Shown piece by piece: positions 1 through 7,985 of a stretch of 26,491 bases of DNA. Made by a program: the position numbers and the translations under genes. Origin of the DNA: a virus. The stretch lies in the IMG/VR virus record IMGVR_UViG_3300041964_000053, positions 1 through 26,491 of that record; one strand, 5' to 3'. Below the pieces are notes generated by a model. That model was not told where the DNA came from, did no database searches, and saw nothing but the letters and a program-made list of their open reading frames with translations. The stretch's first letter is position 1. Every line of letters begins with the position of its first letter.

Positions 1-127
1 GTTCGCCGTTGACGAGGGTCTTACCGCAGCCGGTCGACGACGCATCAAGGGCAGCACCGTGCTTTTGGAGCGCAGTTGCCAGCGTCGCTGCGTGGGCGAC
101 CTGCTTGGGGTAGAGTTCCTTCTTCAC
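1..127 (-). CDS. ATP-dependent helicase, N-terminal fragment
   Basis: This is the first 42 codons of a minus-strand gene that runs off the left edge. It starts at a GTG (127-125) overlapping the TGA stop of the upstream gene as GTGA, the coupling used throughout this genome. The peptide begins VKKELYPKQVAHAATLATAL and continues through HGAALDASSTGCGKTLVNGE. The segment SSTGCGKT is a Walker A (P-loop) motif, and the preceding glutamine and helix match the layout of superfamily 2 helicases, where a Q-motif-like element lies about 20 residues before the P-loop. From family knowledge it would unwind DNA during replication or recombination. Only motif I is visible, so another P-loop ATPase is possible. 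It belongs to the same unit as the zinc-ribbon and RuvC-like genes. Confidence 0.6.
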   Translation of the reverse strand, partial: MKKELYPKQVAHAATLATALQKHGAALDASSTGCGKTLVNGE

Positions 128-375
128 CGCAGGCCGTAATCGCAGGCAGGGATAGACGCGCCGCCTACGAACGAGCACCACTTATCGCCGAGCTTGTTAC
201 CCAGCAGTGAGCTTCCACACTTGGGGCACTTCTCGTCGATGAAATGACCTTCGGAATCTTCCCGCGAAGGAGATTTCTTCGACCAGTCGATCGCATCGAA
301 GTTGTTGCAGAATTTTTCCCGATCAACGGGACGGTATGTGTCGCCTTTGCCGGCGCCTTCTCCTTCGATGCTCAT
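124..375 (-). CDS. Small zinc-ribbon phage protein
   Basis: This encodes 83 residues. The N-terminal part contains GKGDTYRPVDREKFCNNFDAI, which resembles a short GKGDxYRPVD...Y/F motif I know from many small phage proteins of unknown function. The C-terminal half has CPKCGS (near residues 50-55), then a cysteine in WCSF and a fourth in PACDYG, so a four-cysteine zinc ribbon is plausible. The start ATG (375-373) overlaps the stop of the upstream gene as ATGA, and its own stop overlaps the helicase GTG start. The position between a resolvase and a helicase suggests a DNA-metabolism accessory role, but this is inferred from context only. Confidence 0.7.
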   Translation of the reverse strand: MSIEGEGAGKGDTYRPVDREKFCNNFDAIDWSKKSPSREDSEGHFIDEKCPKCGSSLLGNKLGDKWCSFVGGASIPACDYGLR

Positions 376-611
376 GGGCGTTCTCCGAGGATGTTGAAGT
401 TTCCGATCTCACCGAGAGGATTATCGACAGCGTCGAGGCGGTTGATCCATTGAATCTCAACCTTCGTCGCGCCTTCGGCGAGTAAAGTGTTCAGATGGCC
501 GGTGAGATACCGCGCCTGCTGCACCATGATCTCGTCGAGTGCCTTCGCGTTTGGCGCGCGGCGCAGGTCTTCGAGGCAGATGAGAGGGCAGGGAAGAAGT
601 CGTCGATCCAT
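372..611 (-). CDS. Hypothetical early protein, 79 aa
   Basis: I do not recognise this 79-residue protein. It has a basic N-terminus with two cysteines (LLPCPLICLEDLRR), a helical middle rich in Ala, Gln and Leu, and a C-terminus containing IQWINRLDAVDNPLGEIGNF. No signal peptide, membrane segment or metal-binding motif is seen. Its ATG overlaps the TAA of the RuvC-like gene as TAATG, and its TGA overlaps the next ATG as ATGA. It is therefore a middle member of a tightly coupled four-gene minus-strand operon. Confidence 0.65.
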   Translation of the reverse strand: MDRRLLPCPLICLEDLRRAPNAKALDEIMVQQARYLTGHLNTLLAEGATKVEIQWINRLDAVDNPLGEIGNFNILGERP

Positions 612-1066
612 TAGCCGAGGTGTCCTTGTCTCGCTGCTTCGTAAATCAGCAGTGCGTCGGCTGTGGCATGGGTCACTTTAATGTGTGGGAACAGCTGTTC
701 GGCGCGATTTTTGAGGTGGTTCTTCCACGCGGTTTGACTCGGATGTGCCGCGGAACCGCCGAGGCCGAGCGCCTTCTGCCATTTCTTCGGCGGCACGAGG
801 ATGATCCGGAACTCGAAGGCAGTGAGACAACCTTTGAGGAAACCCCAGTTGCCTGCATACGTCGCCATTGAGGAAGACGGCATGTTGCGGCCGGTGAATT
901 TCACGAGGTCTTCGAGGTAGGCGGTTTTGCCTTCGGGGAAGGAGATACCTGATGCCGCGCGAATCGCGTCACAGATCTCGCGTTCGGTCTTCGGCATGGA
1001 GATTGCGGTGAAAGCTTTCCCGACGGTGACAATTCCGCCGGCGGCGCCTGGGTCGATGACAATCAT
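611..1066 (-). CDS. RuvC-like Holliday junction resolvase
   Basis: This predicts a structure-specific endonuclease of the RNase H/RuvC fold, which would resolve branched DNA before or during packaging. From the ATG at 1066 the protein is 151 aa and begins MIVIDPGAAGGIVTVG, the first acidic strand (Asp5) of RuvC-type resolvases. YLEDLVKF gives a second acidic residue (Glu52), and THATADALLIYEAAR near the end supplies Asp137, the late acidic residue of this fold. The open frame extends upstream to an ATG at 1153, adding 29 residues with no family feature. I prefer 1066 because the catalytic strand starts there, but neither start has a clear ribosome site. The 1153 start would also overlap the divergent plus-strand gene. 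It is the first gene of the early operon. Confidence 0.75.
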   Translation of the reverse strand: MIVIDPGAAGGIVTVGKAFTAISMPKTEREICDAIRAASGISFPEGKTAYLEDLVKFTGRNMPSSSMATYAGNWGFLKGCLTAFEFRIILVPPKKWQKALGLGGSAAHPSQTAWKNHLKNRAEQLFPHIKVTHATADALLIYEAARQGHLG

Positions 1067-1151
1067 TCTGTGATTCGATTCGTATCGCAAATCCTCCGAG
1101 GCCGCAACAAGTTTCGATTGCGGGACAGGTTGTCTCAATCTACCCTCCGGC
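1067..1151. promoter_or_regulatory. Divergent intergenic gap between early and late modules
   Basis: This gap of about 85 bases separates the leftward early operon from the first rightward gene, so promoters for both directions probably lie in or near it. I see no convincing -35/-10 pair. The best plus-strand candidate, TTGCGG near 1119 with TACCCT 17 bases later, is weak. The call rests on gene orientation alone. Confidence 0.25.
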
Positions 1152-1373
1152 ATGGCTCACCAGTTCGGCGACATCTACGAAGCTCCCGCATCGCTGCGTC
1201 ACATCGGCTTTACCCCGATCACAGTGAAGCAGCTGAACGCCTTGCTCCAACGTGCCGATGCGCTCGGATCCAAAGGCGTTCCGGATATTGCCCGCGCCAA
1301 ACAGGAGTTCCGCGAGAAGAATGAGATCGTCGACGGGCAGTGGGTGCCGCGTAAACCGAAAGGAGCCTCCTAA
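1152..1373 (+). CDS. Hypothetical protein, first gene of the late module
   Basis: This encodes 73 residues of a soluble, charged protein that I do not recognise. It starts MAHQFGDIYEAPASLRHIGF and ends with a basic tail (WVPRKPKGAS). The middle is predicted helical (VKQLNALLQRADAL). It has no signal peptide or membrane segment. The TAA overlaps the ATG of the next gene as TAATG, so it is coupled to the virion-type gene downstream. It is the first rightward gene after the divergence point. Confidence 0.6.
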   Translation: MAHQFGDIYEAPASLRHIGFTPITVKQLNALLQRADALGSKGVPDIARAKQEFREKNEIVDGQWVPRKPKGAS

Positions 1374-2310
1374 TGATCTTGCTCAACTCCGCCGGCGCTT
1401 CTGCCGGTGATCCCACTCTCAAGAATCTCTTCGCCGAGTTTGTTATCGCACCGACGACGTTCGATGTTGAGACTGTCGACGATGCGTGGCTCGATCAGGA
1501 CGCGACCTTTCCCGGCACCAATTCGTGCTCTCGTCTTGTCGCCGTCTGGAACAAAAACTACTTCAGGAATCGGCATCGGCACTTACGACGATACGACGAA
1601 GCAGTGGCACTCGGCTCAAACCTCGGGACTTTCGGTCGGCGACTACTATTATCTGTCGCACGCTGACATCACGGCGGGCATCTATCGGATCGCCACCATT
1701 CCTGACAGTTCGCATCTGACTTTCGTTGCGAATCCGCTGAATGGGTTGGGCAACAAGTCTGGCATCAGCTATCAAGTCGCGTGGCGTTTTTCTGGCTGTG
1801 CTCGGCAACGCGCCGCTTGTCTCCAGTTCCGGCGGCACGCAGAACTATTTCAAGGTGCAGGTGTCGAACTCCATTGGCACCCGCGTCGCAGACGGTCGAT
1901 TCCGTCTCATCCCGCGATGCGCCCGCTGGCGCCAACTACATCGCCATCGCGTCGCTCTCGTATGATGGCACCGGCACGAGCAACACACCACTGACCCTCG
2001 ACCTCAGTATTCTCAGCGCGTGGGCGATGATGGCGGCATTTATCCGTGTCGTTGGCGAATCACAGCGTCGAGGGCGTGAACAATTTCACGTTCCAAGACA
2101 ACACCACGGCGGAGAAGACCGTCGCGGCGGCAGAAGTGAGCGGCCTCAAGGTCGGTGGCCGGCGATGGGATGAAATATGGTCGCCTATTGTTTCGCACGA
2201 CGGCTGCCTCGGGCAATACGCTAGGCGTCGACATTGCGATCAACATCGACACGACTGCGCCGAGTGTCTCACTCTTCCTGATCGGCGGTAACCTATGCCT
2301 GGACCTGTGA
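1373..2310 (+). CDS. Virion-type hypothetical protein, multiply frameshifted
   Basis: This is one gene read through at least five frame changes. Segments in order are MILLNSAGASAGDPTLKNLF (from 1373), GTKTTSGIGIGTYDDTTKQW and GDYYYLSHADITAGIYRIAT (about 1545-1700), LAVLGNAPLVSSSGGTQNYF (about 1795-1855), GANYIAIASLSYDGTGTSNT (about 1930-1990), NFTFQDNTTAEKTVAAAEVS (about 2080-2140) and YGRLLFRTTAASGNTLGVDI (about 2176-2235). All are beta-rich, Thr/Ser/Gly-rich and suited to a tail or fibre component of about 305 aa. The last frame is open to a TGA at 2310, although a TAA at 2291 just before the next ATG may be the real end. The frame moves in the direction expected from lost bases; for example AAT TCG GTG would read TNFVLSS if a T were restored. 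I do not recognise the family. Confidence 0.5.
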
Positions 2311-2411
2311 TCGTGATCCGGTTGCGAGGGTTCAGCGAGGATCTCGTAACGAGTGACACCGACGGATCGTATCTGACCGACAACAACGGCTCTCTCATCT
2401 TCTCCGGCTAA
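2295..2411 (+). CDS. Small hypothetical protein, 38 aa
   Basis: This short frame encodes MPGPVIVIRLRGFSEDLVTS followed by DTDGSYLTDNNGSLIFSG. Its TAA overlaps the ATG of the following virion gene as TAATG, matching the coupling used elsewhere, which is the main reason to believe it. It has one hydrophobic stretch of six residues at the start, too short for a membrane span. Function is unknown. Confidence 0.45.
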   Translation: MPGPVIVIRLRGFSEDLVTSDTDGSYLTDNNGSLIFSG

Positions 2412-3019
2412 TGGCTTCGCACAGTTCTCAAACCTCAAACCATCGCATCGAGAGTTGGGTCTTTCCCAACGAATCGGTGCGCACTGGTGTCGGAGGTTTC
2501 GCGTCTACCGATGTGGGGCGGATTGCGTTTCAGCAGGACATGTCGACCTACTGGCGTCTCGACGAGGTATCGTCTGTAGGCGATCCAACGTGGGTGCAAG
2601 TTGCTGGATCGGGCGGAGGCGGAGGTGGTGGTGGATCACCTTCCACTCGTTCCACCGTCACTGCGACGACTGGCTCGCTGGCTGGTAATGCGGTGGATTC
2701 AACCACGAACATCGTGACCGGAAAAACGTCGGCGGCTCTGCACATCGCCACCAGCAGCCCTGCGCGCGTGCGACTCTATTCCACTGCGGCCGGACGAACC
2801 GCGGACTTGGCGAGGGCTTCGACGACTGACCCGTCGTCGAGTGTCGGGTGCCTGCTCGAAGTGATCACCACAGCGTCGCTTCTGAGCTTCCCGCTGTCGC
2901 CCGCGCCTCTGCTGCACAATGGCAACACGCCTGCTGTGACGACGATCTACATGACGGTGCAGAACCTCGGCTCGACCGCAGCCATCACCGTCAGCGTCAC
3001 CATTTTGCCGTTGCAGTAA
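2411..3019 (+). CDS. Virion or fibre-accessory protein with Gly linker
   Basis: This encodes 202 residues in two parts joined by a glycine linker (GSGGGGGGGGS, about residues 67-77). The N-terminal part ends with STYWRLDEVSSVGDPTWVQV, a short motif often seen in phage tail-fibre proteins. The C-terminal part contains VRLYSTAAGRTADLARASTT, LEVITTASLLSFPLSPAPLL and a terminal beta-strand ITVSVTILPLQ, like small virion-surface or head-decoration modules I have seen in other phages. There are no membrane or enzymatic motifs. The ATG overlaps the preceding TAA. The frame is intact, unlike its left neighbour. Confidence 0.6.
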   Translation: MASHSSQTSNHRIESWVFPNESVRTGVGGFASTDVGRIAFQQDMSTYWRLDEVSSVGDPTWVQVAGSGGGGGGGGSPSTRSTVTATTGSLAGNAVDSTTNIVTGKTSAALHIATSSPARVRLYSTAAGRTADLARASTTDPSSSVGCLLEVITTASLLSFPLSPAPLLHNGNTPAVTTIYMTVQNLGSTAAITVSVTILPLQ

Positions 3020-3020
3020 C

Positions 3021-3467
3021 ATGCCTCAAGAGTTCATCAATCAGGGAGAGTTTACGCAGTTGGGTGTGAAGCTTGTCGCCAGTGAGGAACTCGGCCTGAT
3101 TCCTAGCCTCGCTTATATCGAAGATCTCTTCGGTGTCGACGGGCAGGTGACTATTCTCGGTAACGACGGTTCGCAGCGCGTGCTGCTCATGCCGGAGATC
3201 ACTAGCCCGACTCCACATACAGAGTTCCTCGGCTACATCGACCTCGAAGATCTCGTTGAGGGAACCATCTATCGCCCTGCGGGGCGGATCGTTGATCGGT
3301 TCAGCAACGTCGCCGATCTGCTCGACTTCGATCTCCAGTTCTACATCCTTGCGGCGCCTCAGCCGCCTCAGCCACCGAGTGCAGCACCTGTTCGCCGACG
3401 GTATTTCGTGTATGCTCCAGCGCGAGCCATGAATCAGCGAGGGCTTCGCCGCTACTATGAGTGCTAA
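3021..3467 (+). CDS. Hypothetical protein upstream of terminase
   Basis: This encodes 148 residues. The first 100 are acidic and mixed alpha/beta (LGVKLVASEELGLIPSLAYI, GYIDLEDLVEGTIYRPAGRI). A proline-rich link (PQPPQPPSAAP) then leads to a basic tail, RRRYFVYAPARAMNQRGLRR. It starts one base after the stop of its left neighbour, and its last 11 bases overlap the terminase start. That position is typical for a small virion or packaging accessory protein. I do not recognise the family and do not claim it is a small terminase, since no helix-turn-helix is evident. Confidence 0.6.
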   Translation: MPQEFINQGEFTQLGVKLVASEELGLIPSLAYIEDLFGVDGQVTILGNDGSQRVLLMPEITSPTPHTEFLGYIDLEDLVEGTIYRPAGRIVDRFSNVADLLDFDLQFYILAAPQPPQPPSAAPVRRRYFVYAPARAMNQRGLRRYYEC

Positions 3468-5238
3468 TCAGCCACCGAAACAAGAGAAGTATGGGTTGAA
3501 GTTCCCTGCGCATTGGACCGCGCTGGACATTGAACTTTACTGCTTCCGTCTGCGCCGCACCGTCGATCAAGGTGGGCTCGGTGGGCCTGAGCATTTTTGG
3601 CGTGTGGTGTCGTTGTTGTGGGGAAAGAACAATCCTGTGCGCAACACGACGAAGTTGTTCATCCGGAATCCTTGGTCTGAGGATATGATCGAGGAAGCCT
3701 GCACGCAGCGGTATCTCGGCATCGGTGGCGCGGCAAACAGTTCCAAGTCGGAGACGATCGGACTCTTCCTCTTCACCAGCTTCCTTTCCGACGCGCGCAA
3801 CACGCTCGGCGTTGTGCTTTCGACTTCGCTCAAGGAAGCACGCAAACGTATCTGGGGCTCGATCATCGACTTTGCCCGCGCGGTGCCGAACCTCCCGATC
3901 AAGATTGTCGACTCAGTCGGCATCATCAAATATCTCGTCAATGGTCAGCCGCTGTCTGACAAGGCTTCGATCTCGCTGATCGCGGCAGAGCGGAAGCAGG
4001 AGAAGGAAGCGGTCGGTAAGTTGATCGGTATGCACAACCAGCGTGTCATCGTGATCGGTGACGAGTTGAGCGAATTGACGGAGTCGATCCTCGAATATGC
4101 GTTTCCGGGCGGTAACCTGACCTCGAACCCTGAGTATCAATTCATCGGCCTCGCCAACCCAGGTTCCTACTACGACCCGTTCGCAAAGCTGTGGAAGCCG
4201 AAGGATGGGTGGACTTCGATCACTGTCGAGAGCGATCGCTGGGAAACCGAGCACGGCGTCGGCCTCCACTTCGACGGCATGCGTTCGCCGAACGTGTTGG
4301 CGGGCAAGGTCATCTACCCCTTCCTCCCAACCATCGAGAAGATCGAGGACGCGAAGAAGGCGGAAGGCGGCGAGAACTCGTTGCGATTCTGGCGAATGAT
4401 CCGCGGCTTCATGTGCCCGACCGGTCAGGAGGATTTGATCTACGCCGAGAGCGACATCGTGAAGTTCAAGGCCGACGAGCCGGCGGTGTGGAACGCGACA
4501 CCAGTCACGAAAGTTGCAGCCCTAGATCCCGGCTTCACGAACGGTGGTGACCGGACGATCCTGTATTTCGGGACGCTGGGCGTCACAGTGCAGGGCATCA
4601 AGACGTTGAACTTCGACCACTTCATTGAATTGATCGAGGACGTGACCAACACCGAGGAGAACCGCTCCTACCAGATCGCCCGCAAACTCAAGGAAGCGTG
4701 CGAGAAAGCCGGCGTTGCTCCCCGCAACTGTGCCATCGACTCGACGGGCGCGGGCGCGCCGTTCTGTGATGTGGTGGATGTGGTCTGGTCGCGAGAAGTG
4801 CTGCGCGTGAAGTTCGGTGGGAAAGCCTCGGAACTCCCCGTCAGCCTGACTTCCCCGCAGAAGGGCTTCGAGCGTTACTTCGATCGCGTTACTGAAATCT
4901 GGTATTCAGGCAAGGAACTGCTGCGTCAGGGTCAGTTGAAGGGCATCTCGCCTCAGATGGCGAAGGAGATGACTGCCCGCAAATACGGCACGACCGGCGC
5001 GGAGAAGAAGATCTACGCGGAGTCGAAGGCGGATATGAAGTTGCGCACAGGCAACTCGCCTGACATTGCGGATGCGGGCTTCATCATGCTCACGCTTTGC
5101 CGCGAACGGCTGCATTTTGGAGTCATCGCCTATACCGGAAAGGTTGGTGGAGCGATCGCGAATGGGTGGCGCAACGTCCGTGCGAAGTTCGGACAGGCTC
5201 GCAAAGGCGGCCCACCGGCTAACCTTCGAGCGTCATAA
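3457..5238 (+). CDS. terL: Terminase large subunit (packaging ATPase-nuclease)
   Basis: This is the motor that pumps DNA into the prohead and cuts it. At 593 aa it is full length for the family. The ATPase half has a Walker A variant GGAANSSKSET (residues 90-100; GxxxxSKS form) and a Walker B strand VIVIGDELSE (197-206, acidic pair D202/E203). FIGLANPGS (229-237) fits the coupling motif after Walker B. The nuclease half has the RNase H-like acidic residues D357 in AALDPGFTNGGD, D429 in AIDSTGAG, and D537 or D540 in SPDIADA. It overlaps the upstream gene by 11 bases and lies just before the portal gene, the usual order. The frame is uninterrupted. Confidence 0.93.
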   Translation: MSANQPPKQEKYGLKFPAHWTALDIELYCFRLRRTVDQGGLGGPEHFWRVVSLLWGKNNPVRNTTKLFIRNPWSEDMIEEACTQRYLGIGGAANSSKSETIGLFLFTSFLSDARNTLGVVLSTSLKEARKRIWGSIIDFARAVPNLPIKIVDSVGIIKYLVNGQPLSDKASISLIAAERKQEKEAVGKLIGMHNQRVIVIGDELSELTESILEYAFPGGNLTSNPEYQFIGLANPGSYYDPFAKLWKPKDGWTSITVESDRWETEHGVGLHFDGMRSPNVLAGKVIYPFLPTIEKIEDAKKAEGGENSLRFWRMIRGFMCPTGQEDLIYAESDIVKFKADEPAVWNATPVTKVAALDPGFTNGGDRTILYFGTLGVTVQGIKTLNFDHFIELIEDVTNTEENRSYQIARKLKEACEKAGVAPRNCAIDSTGAGAPFCDVVDVVWSREVLRVKFGGKASELPVSLTSPQKGFERYFDRVTEIWYSGKELLRQGQLKGISPQMAKEMTARKYGTTGAEKKIYAESKADMKLRTGNSPDIADAGFIMLTLCRERLHFGVIAYTGKVGGAIANGWRNVRAKFGQARKGGPPANLRAS

Positions 5239-5282
5239 TGTCCCTTGCGCGACAGAATGGCACAGCTTAGTCTCGACCGCTG

Positions 5283-7601
5283 ATGGACGCAGACACCCAA
5301 ACTCTCGACTCCAAAACCGGTAAGCCACCGGAAACGCGCATCAAAGATGTAGCGAGCCTGAACGCTGTAGTGAAGAAGATGATCGAGTCCGATCAGGGCT
5401 CGGCTATGAATCGTGTCGATGTGCAGAAGATGCTCGACGGCACGCCGCCGTTCAGCGACGATTACCTTCGCCAGACAGGTCAGGATGGCCGATGCAACCT
5501 GAACTTTGGTGATGGTAAGATGAGGGTGAAGCTGGAAGCGGCCGGCTACTACGATCTCACCGAGTCCGTTCCGACATTGGCTTTCGTGCAGACTGACTTC
5601 GGCGAACCGACCGAGCGGCAGAATTGGAACGGCATCATGTCGGAGGAGTTTCACCGCACGCTCAAGGACTGGAAACAGTTCGATGCCAACTTCCAACTGC
5701 TCGTGCAGAAGTTTATCAGTCACGGCGTCGGCTTTCTCTACTTCCGTGACGACGTCGATTGGCGTTGGGATGTCGCCGGCCTCGACGATTTTAAGGTGCC
5801 GCGCTCCACCACGCTTTCGGAAGACGACTGCGACATCGCCGTGGTGCTCCGCAATGTCACCGTCTCGAAGCTTTATTCGTGGATCAAAGACGTCGATGAG
5901 AAGGATTCGCGGTGGAGTATCGACGAGGTTCAGAAGGCAATCATGAACGCCTCCGACCAGAAGGACATCAACAACTCGTGGGAGAAGTTCCAGGAGGTCA
6001 TCAAGAACAATGACCTCTTCGTTTCGACCACCGCGCAGCAGACGGTGGCTATCGCCCATGCGTGGGTCCGCGAGTTCACCGGTAAGATTTCGCACTACAT
6101 CACCCTGCAGAACGGCGGCAACACGGACTATTTGTTCAAGGCTGAGAACCGTTTCGACAACGTCAACGAGTGCTTCAACTTCTTCCCTTACGAGGTTGGC
6201 TCGAACGGCACGCTGCACGGCACGCGTGGTTTGGCGCACGAGATTTACGGTGCGATTCAGGTCATCAACAGCCTGAAATGTCAGAGTGTCGACAACGCGA
6301 AGCTGAGCGGCAGCTTGCTCCTCCAGCCTGCGACCGAGATGGATGCCGAGGATATGGCGATCCTGTTCTACGCGGGCGCCGCTTACCTCCCACCAAACCT
6401 CAAGGTTCAGAACGCGAATCTCGCCAACCCGTCGAACAACATTCTGCCGGTGCTGGACGAGATGTCTCTGTCGTTGCGGCACACCAGCGGCGATGTGAGC
6501 ACCAATGCTCGCGACGCGTCGCAGCGGGAGAAGACGAAGTTCGAGGTTCAGGGCGATATGACGAAGGAGAGCGTCATCCCGACCGCGAACATGAATCTGT
6601 TCTACCAGCCGTGGGGCCGCCACCTCAACGAAGTGTGGCGCCGCTTCACGAGCAAGGGCGTTCGCGCGAAAGATCCGGGCGGCAAAGAGATTCACGAATT
6701 TCGCAAGCGGTGCATCGAGCGCGGCGTTCCGGAGGAAGCAATCTTCGGCGCCAAGCGCGTTACGCCTGTGCGTGCCGTCGGCTACGGCTCGCCCACCGCT
6801 CGCCTCATGGCTCTCGACGAGTTCATGCAGTATTACGGTTCGCTCGATCCAGTCGGTCAGAACAACCTGCTCCGCGATCGTTTCGCGCAGCGTGTCGGCT
6901 ATAGTCAGGTCGATCGCTACGTGCCGAAGATCGACGTCGGTGGTCGTATGCCGGTGGACTTGGAGATCGCCGAGTTGCAGAACGCGATGATGTCGGCCGG
7001 TCAGCAGGCGTCGGTGCGTCCGAACGATCAGCATCTCATGCACCTCTCGGTTCACTTCCCTGACATCGAGAATGACCTTCTCAAGATGGAAGAGGGTCAA
7101 GGCGATGAGCAAATCTTCAACGGCGTCAAGGTGAAGATCGAGCACATCGGTTTGCACATGGAGCGGCTCAAGCCAGACAAGCTGAACGAGGATCAGGTCG
7201 CGGAGTTCACGCGCGTCTACAATAATGTGTCTCAGCGCGTGGTCGCGGCGCAGAAGGCGCTCGACGTGCAGATGGCGAAGCAAGCTCAGCAACAGCCGCA
7301 AGGTCCGCAGATCTCGCCTCAGATGCAGATGAAGCTCGCCGATCACCAGTTGGAAATGCACATGCGTCAGGAAGCTCACCAGCTTGAGATGCGTCTGATG
7401 GAAGAGTCGGCGACTCAGAAGCGAACGCTGGCTGACGCTGGTTCCGCGGCGCGGTTGCGCGCGGAGGCGAATCGAGCGCGAGTGCTTCAGGGTGCGCCAG
7501 CGTTTCCAGCTGCGCCCGCGCCGATCCCGATGCCGGCTCCGGCCGTGCCCGTCGCGGAGCCCGCGCCCGCACCCGCACCCGCACCCGCACCTGTTGCGTA
7601 A
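5283..7601 (+). CDS. Portal protein
   Basis: This forms the dodecameric ring through which DNA enters and leaves the capsid. It is 772 aa, at the large end of the range and similar to P22-type portals. The order terminase, this gene, scaffold, capsid supports the call. The N-terminal half has mixed-fold segments such as FLYFRDDVDWRWDVAGLDDF. The C-terminal 150 residues are helical and Gln-rich (HQLEMHMRQEAHQLEMRLME), as expected for a portal barrel, and end in a Pro-Ala repeat (APAPAPAPAPVA). Start choice: an ATG at 5238 overlapping the terminase stop is in the same frame but meets a TAG at 5268, so 5283 is the first usable ATG. Recognition is by architecture and context rather than by a single signature. 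Confidence 0.82.
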   Translation: MDADTQTLDSKTGKPPETRIKDVASLNAVVKKMIESDQGSAMNRVDVQKMLDGTPPFSDDYLRQTGQDGRCNLNFGDGKMRVKLEAAGYYDLTESVPTLAFVQTDFGEPTERQNWNGIMSEEFHRTLKDWKQFDANFQLLVQKFISHGVGFLYFRDDVDWRWDVAGLDDFKVPRSTTLSEDDCDIAVVLRNVTVSKLYSWIKDVDEKDSRWSIDEVQKAIMNASDQKDINNSWEKFQEVIKNNDLFVSTTAQQTVAIAHAWVREFTGKISHYITLQNGGNTDYLFKAENRFDNVNECFNFFPYEVGSNGTLHGTRGLAHEIYGAIQVINSLKCQSVDNAKLSGSLLLQPATEMDAEDMAILFYAGAAYLPPNLKVQNANLANPSNNILPVLDEMSLSLRHTSGDVSTNARDASQREKTKFEVQGDMTKESVIPTANMNLFYQPWGRHLNEVWRRFTSKGVRAKDPGGKEIHEFRKRCIERGVPEEAIFGAKRVTPVRAVGYGSPTARLMALDEFMQYYGSLDPVGQNNLLRDRFAQRVGYSQVDRYVPKIDVGGRMPVDLEIAELQNAMMSAGQQASVRPNDQHLMHLSVHFPDIENDLLKMEEGQGDEQIFNGVKVKIEHIGLHMERLKPDKLNEDQVAEFTRVYNNVSQRVVAAQKALDVQMAKQAQQQPQGPQISPQMQMKLADHQLEMHMRQEAHQLEMRLMEESATQKRTLADAGSAARLRAEANRARVLQGAPAFPAAPAPIPMPAPAVPVAEPAPAPAPAPAPVA
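7566..7589 (+). repeat. CCCGCA hexanucleotide tandem repeat (4 copies)
   Basis: Four perfect copies of CCCGCA encode Pro-Ala pairs at the end of the portal gene, with an imperfect copy (CCCGCG) just before. Copy number can change by strand slippage without shifting the frame, so the length of the portal tail may vary between relatives. Confidence 0.8.
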
Positions 7602-7665
7602 ATGATTTGACGCACATTCGGGAGCGTGCCAATCTGTCGCAGCTTGAGGAAGCGAAAAACCTGAC

Positions 7666-7983
7666 ATGACCAAAACAATCTCGACCGAGCAGTGGTATGC
7701 CCATCCGTCCTTTCGACAGGAACTTGAGGCACTGATCAACAACCCGACATTTCTGATCGCGATGGAGATCGTGAAGGACACCGGCAATCGTCCTATCACT
7801 CCCGCGATGATGCCGTCCGGCGTGACCCTCACTGAATGGGGCGCCTACATGGGCTTCAAGCGCGACGGATATTTCGAGGCTCTCACCAATTTGCGCTCCT
7901 TGGCGCAGAACCCACCAACGCGGCAGCAGGGGCCGAAGCCGTGGGAAACTCAGAAACCGCCTGCGCAAACCTCCGCTGAATAA
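7666..7983 (+). CDS. Small protein between portal and scaffold
   Basis: This encodes 105 aa, starting MTKTISTEQWYAHPSFRQEL. A helical, mostly hydrophobic core (LINNPTFLIAMEIVKD; YMGFKRDGYFEALTNLRSLA) is followed by a Pro/Gln-rich disordered tail (QQGPKPWETQKPPAQTSAE). There is no signal peptide or membrane span. It is preceded by 64 untranslated bases with GAGGAAG about 13 bases before the ATG, and ends two bases before the scaffold ATG. A head-assembly accessory role is likely from its place, but the family is not recognised. Confidence 0.65.
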   Translation: MTKTISTEQWYAHPSFRQELEALINNPTFLIAMEIVKDTGNRPITPAMMPSGVTLTEWGAYMGFKRDGYFEALTNLRSLAQNPPTRQQGPKPWETQKPPAQTSAE

Positions 7984-7985
7984 CC

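Noticed and set aside
5130-7832. A 900-codon open frame on the minus strand, and similar long antisense frames at 7950-9560, 9903-11372 and 17669-19096
   Set aside because: They lie wholly opposite well-supported terminase/portal, scaffold, capsid and fibre genes. Their translations are Arg/Leu/His-rich with no recognisable motif, as expected from antisense frames in G+C-rich coding DNA.
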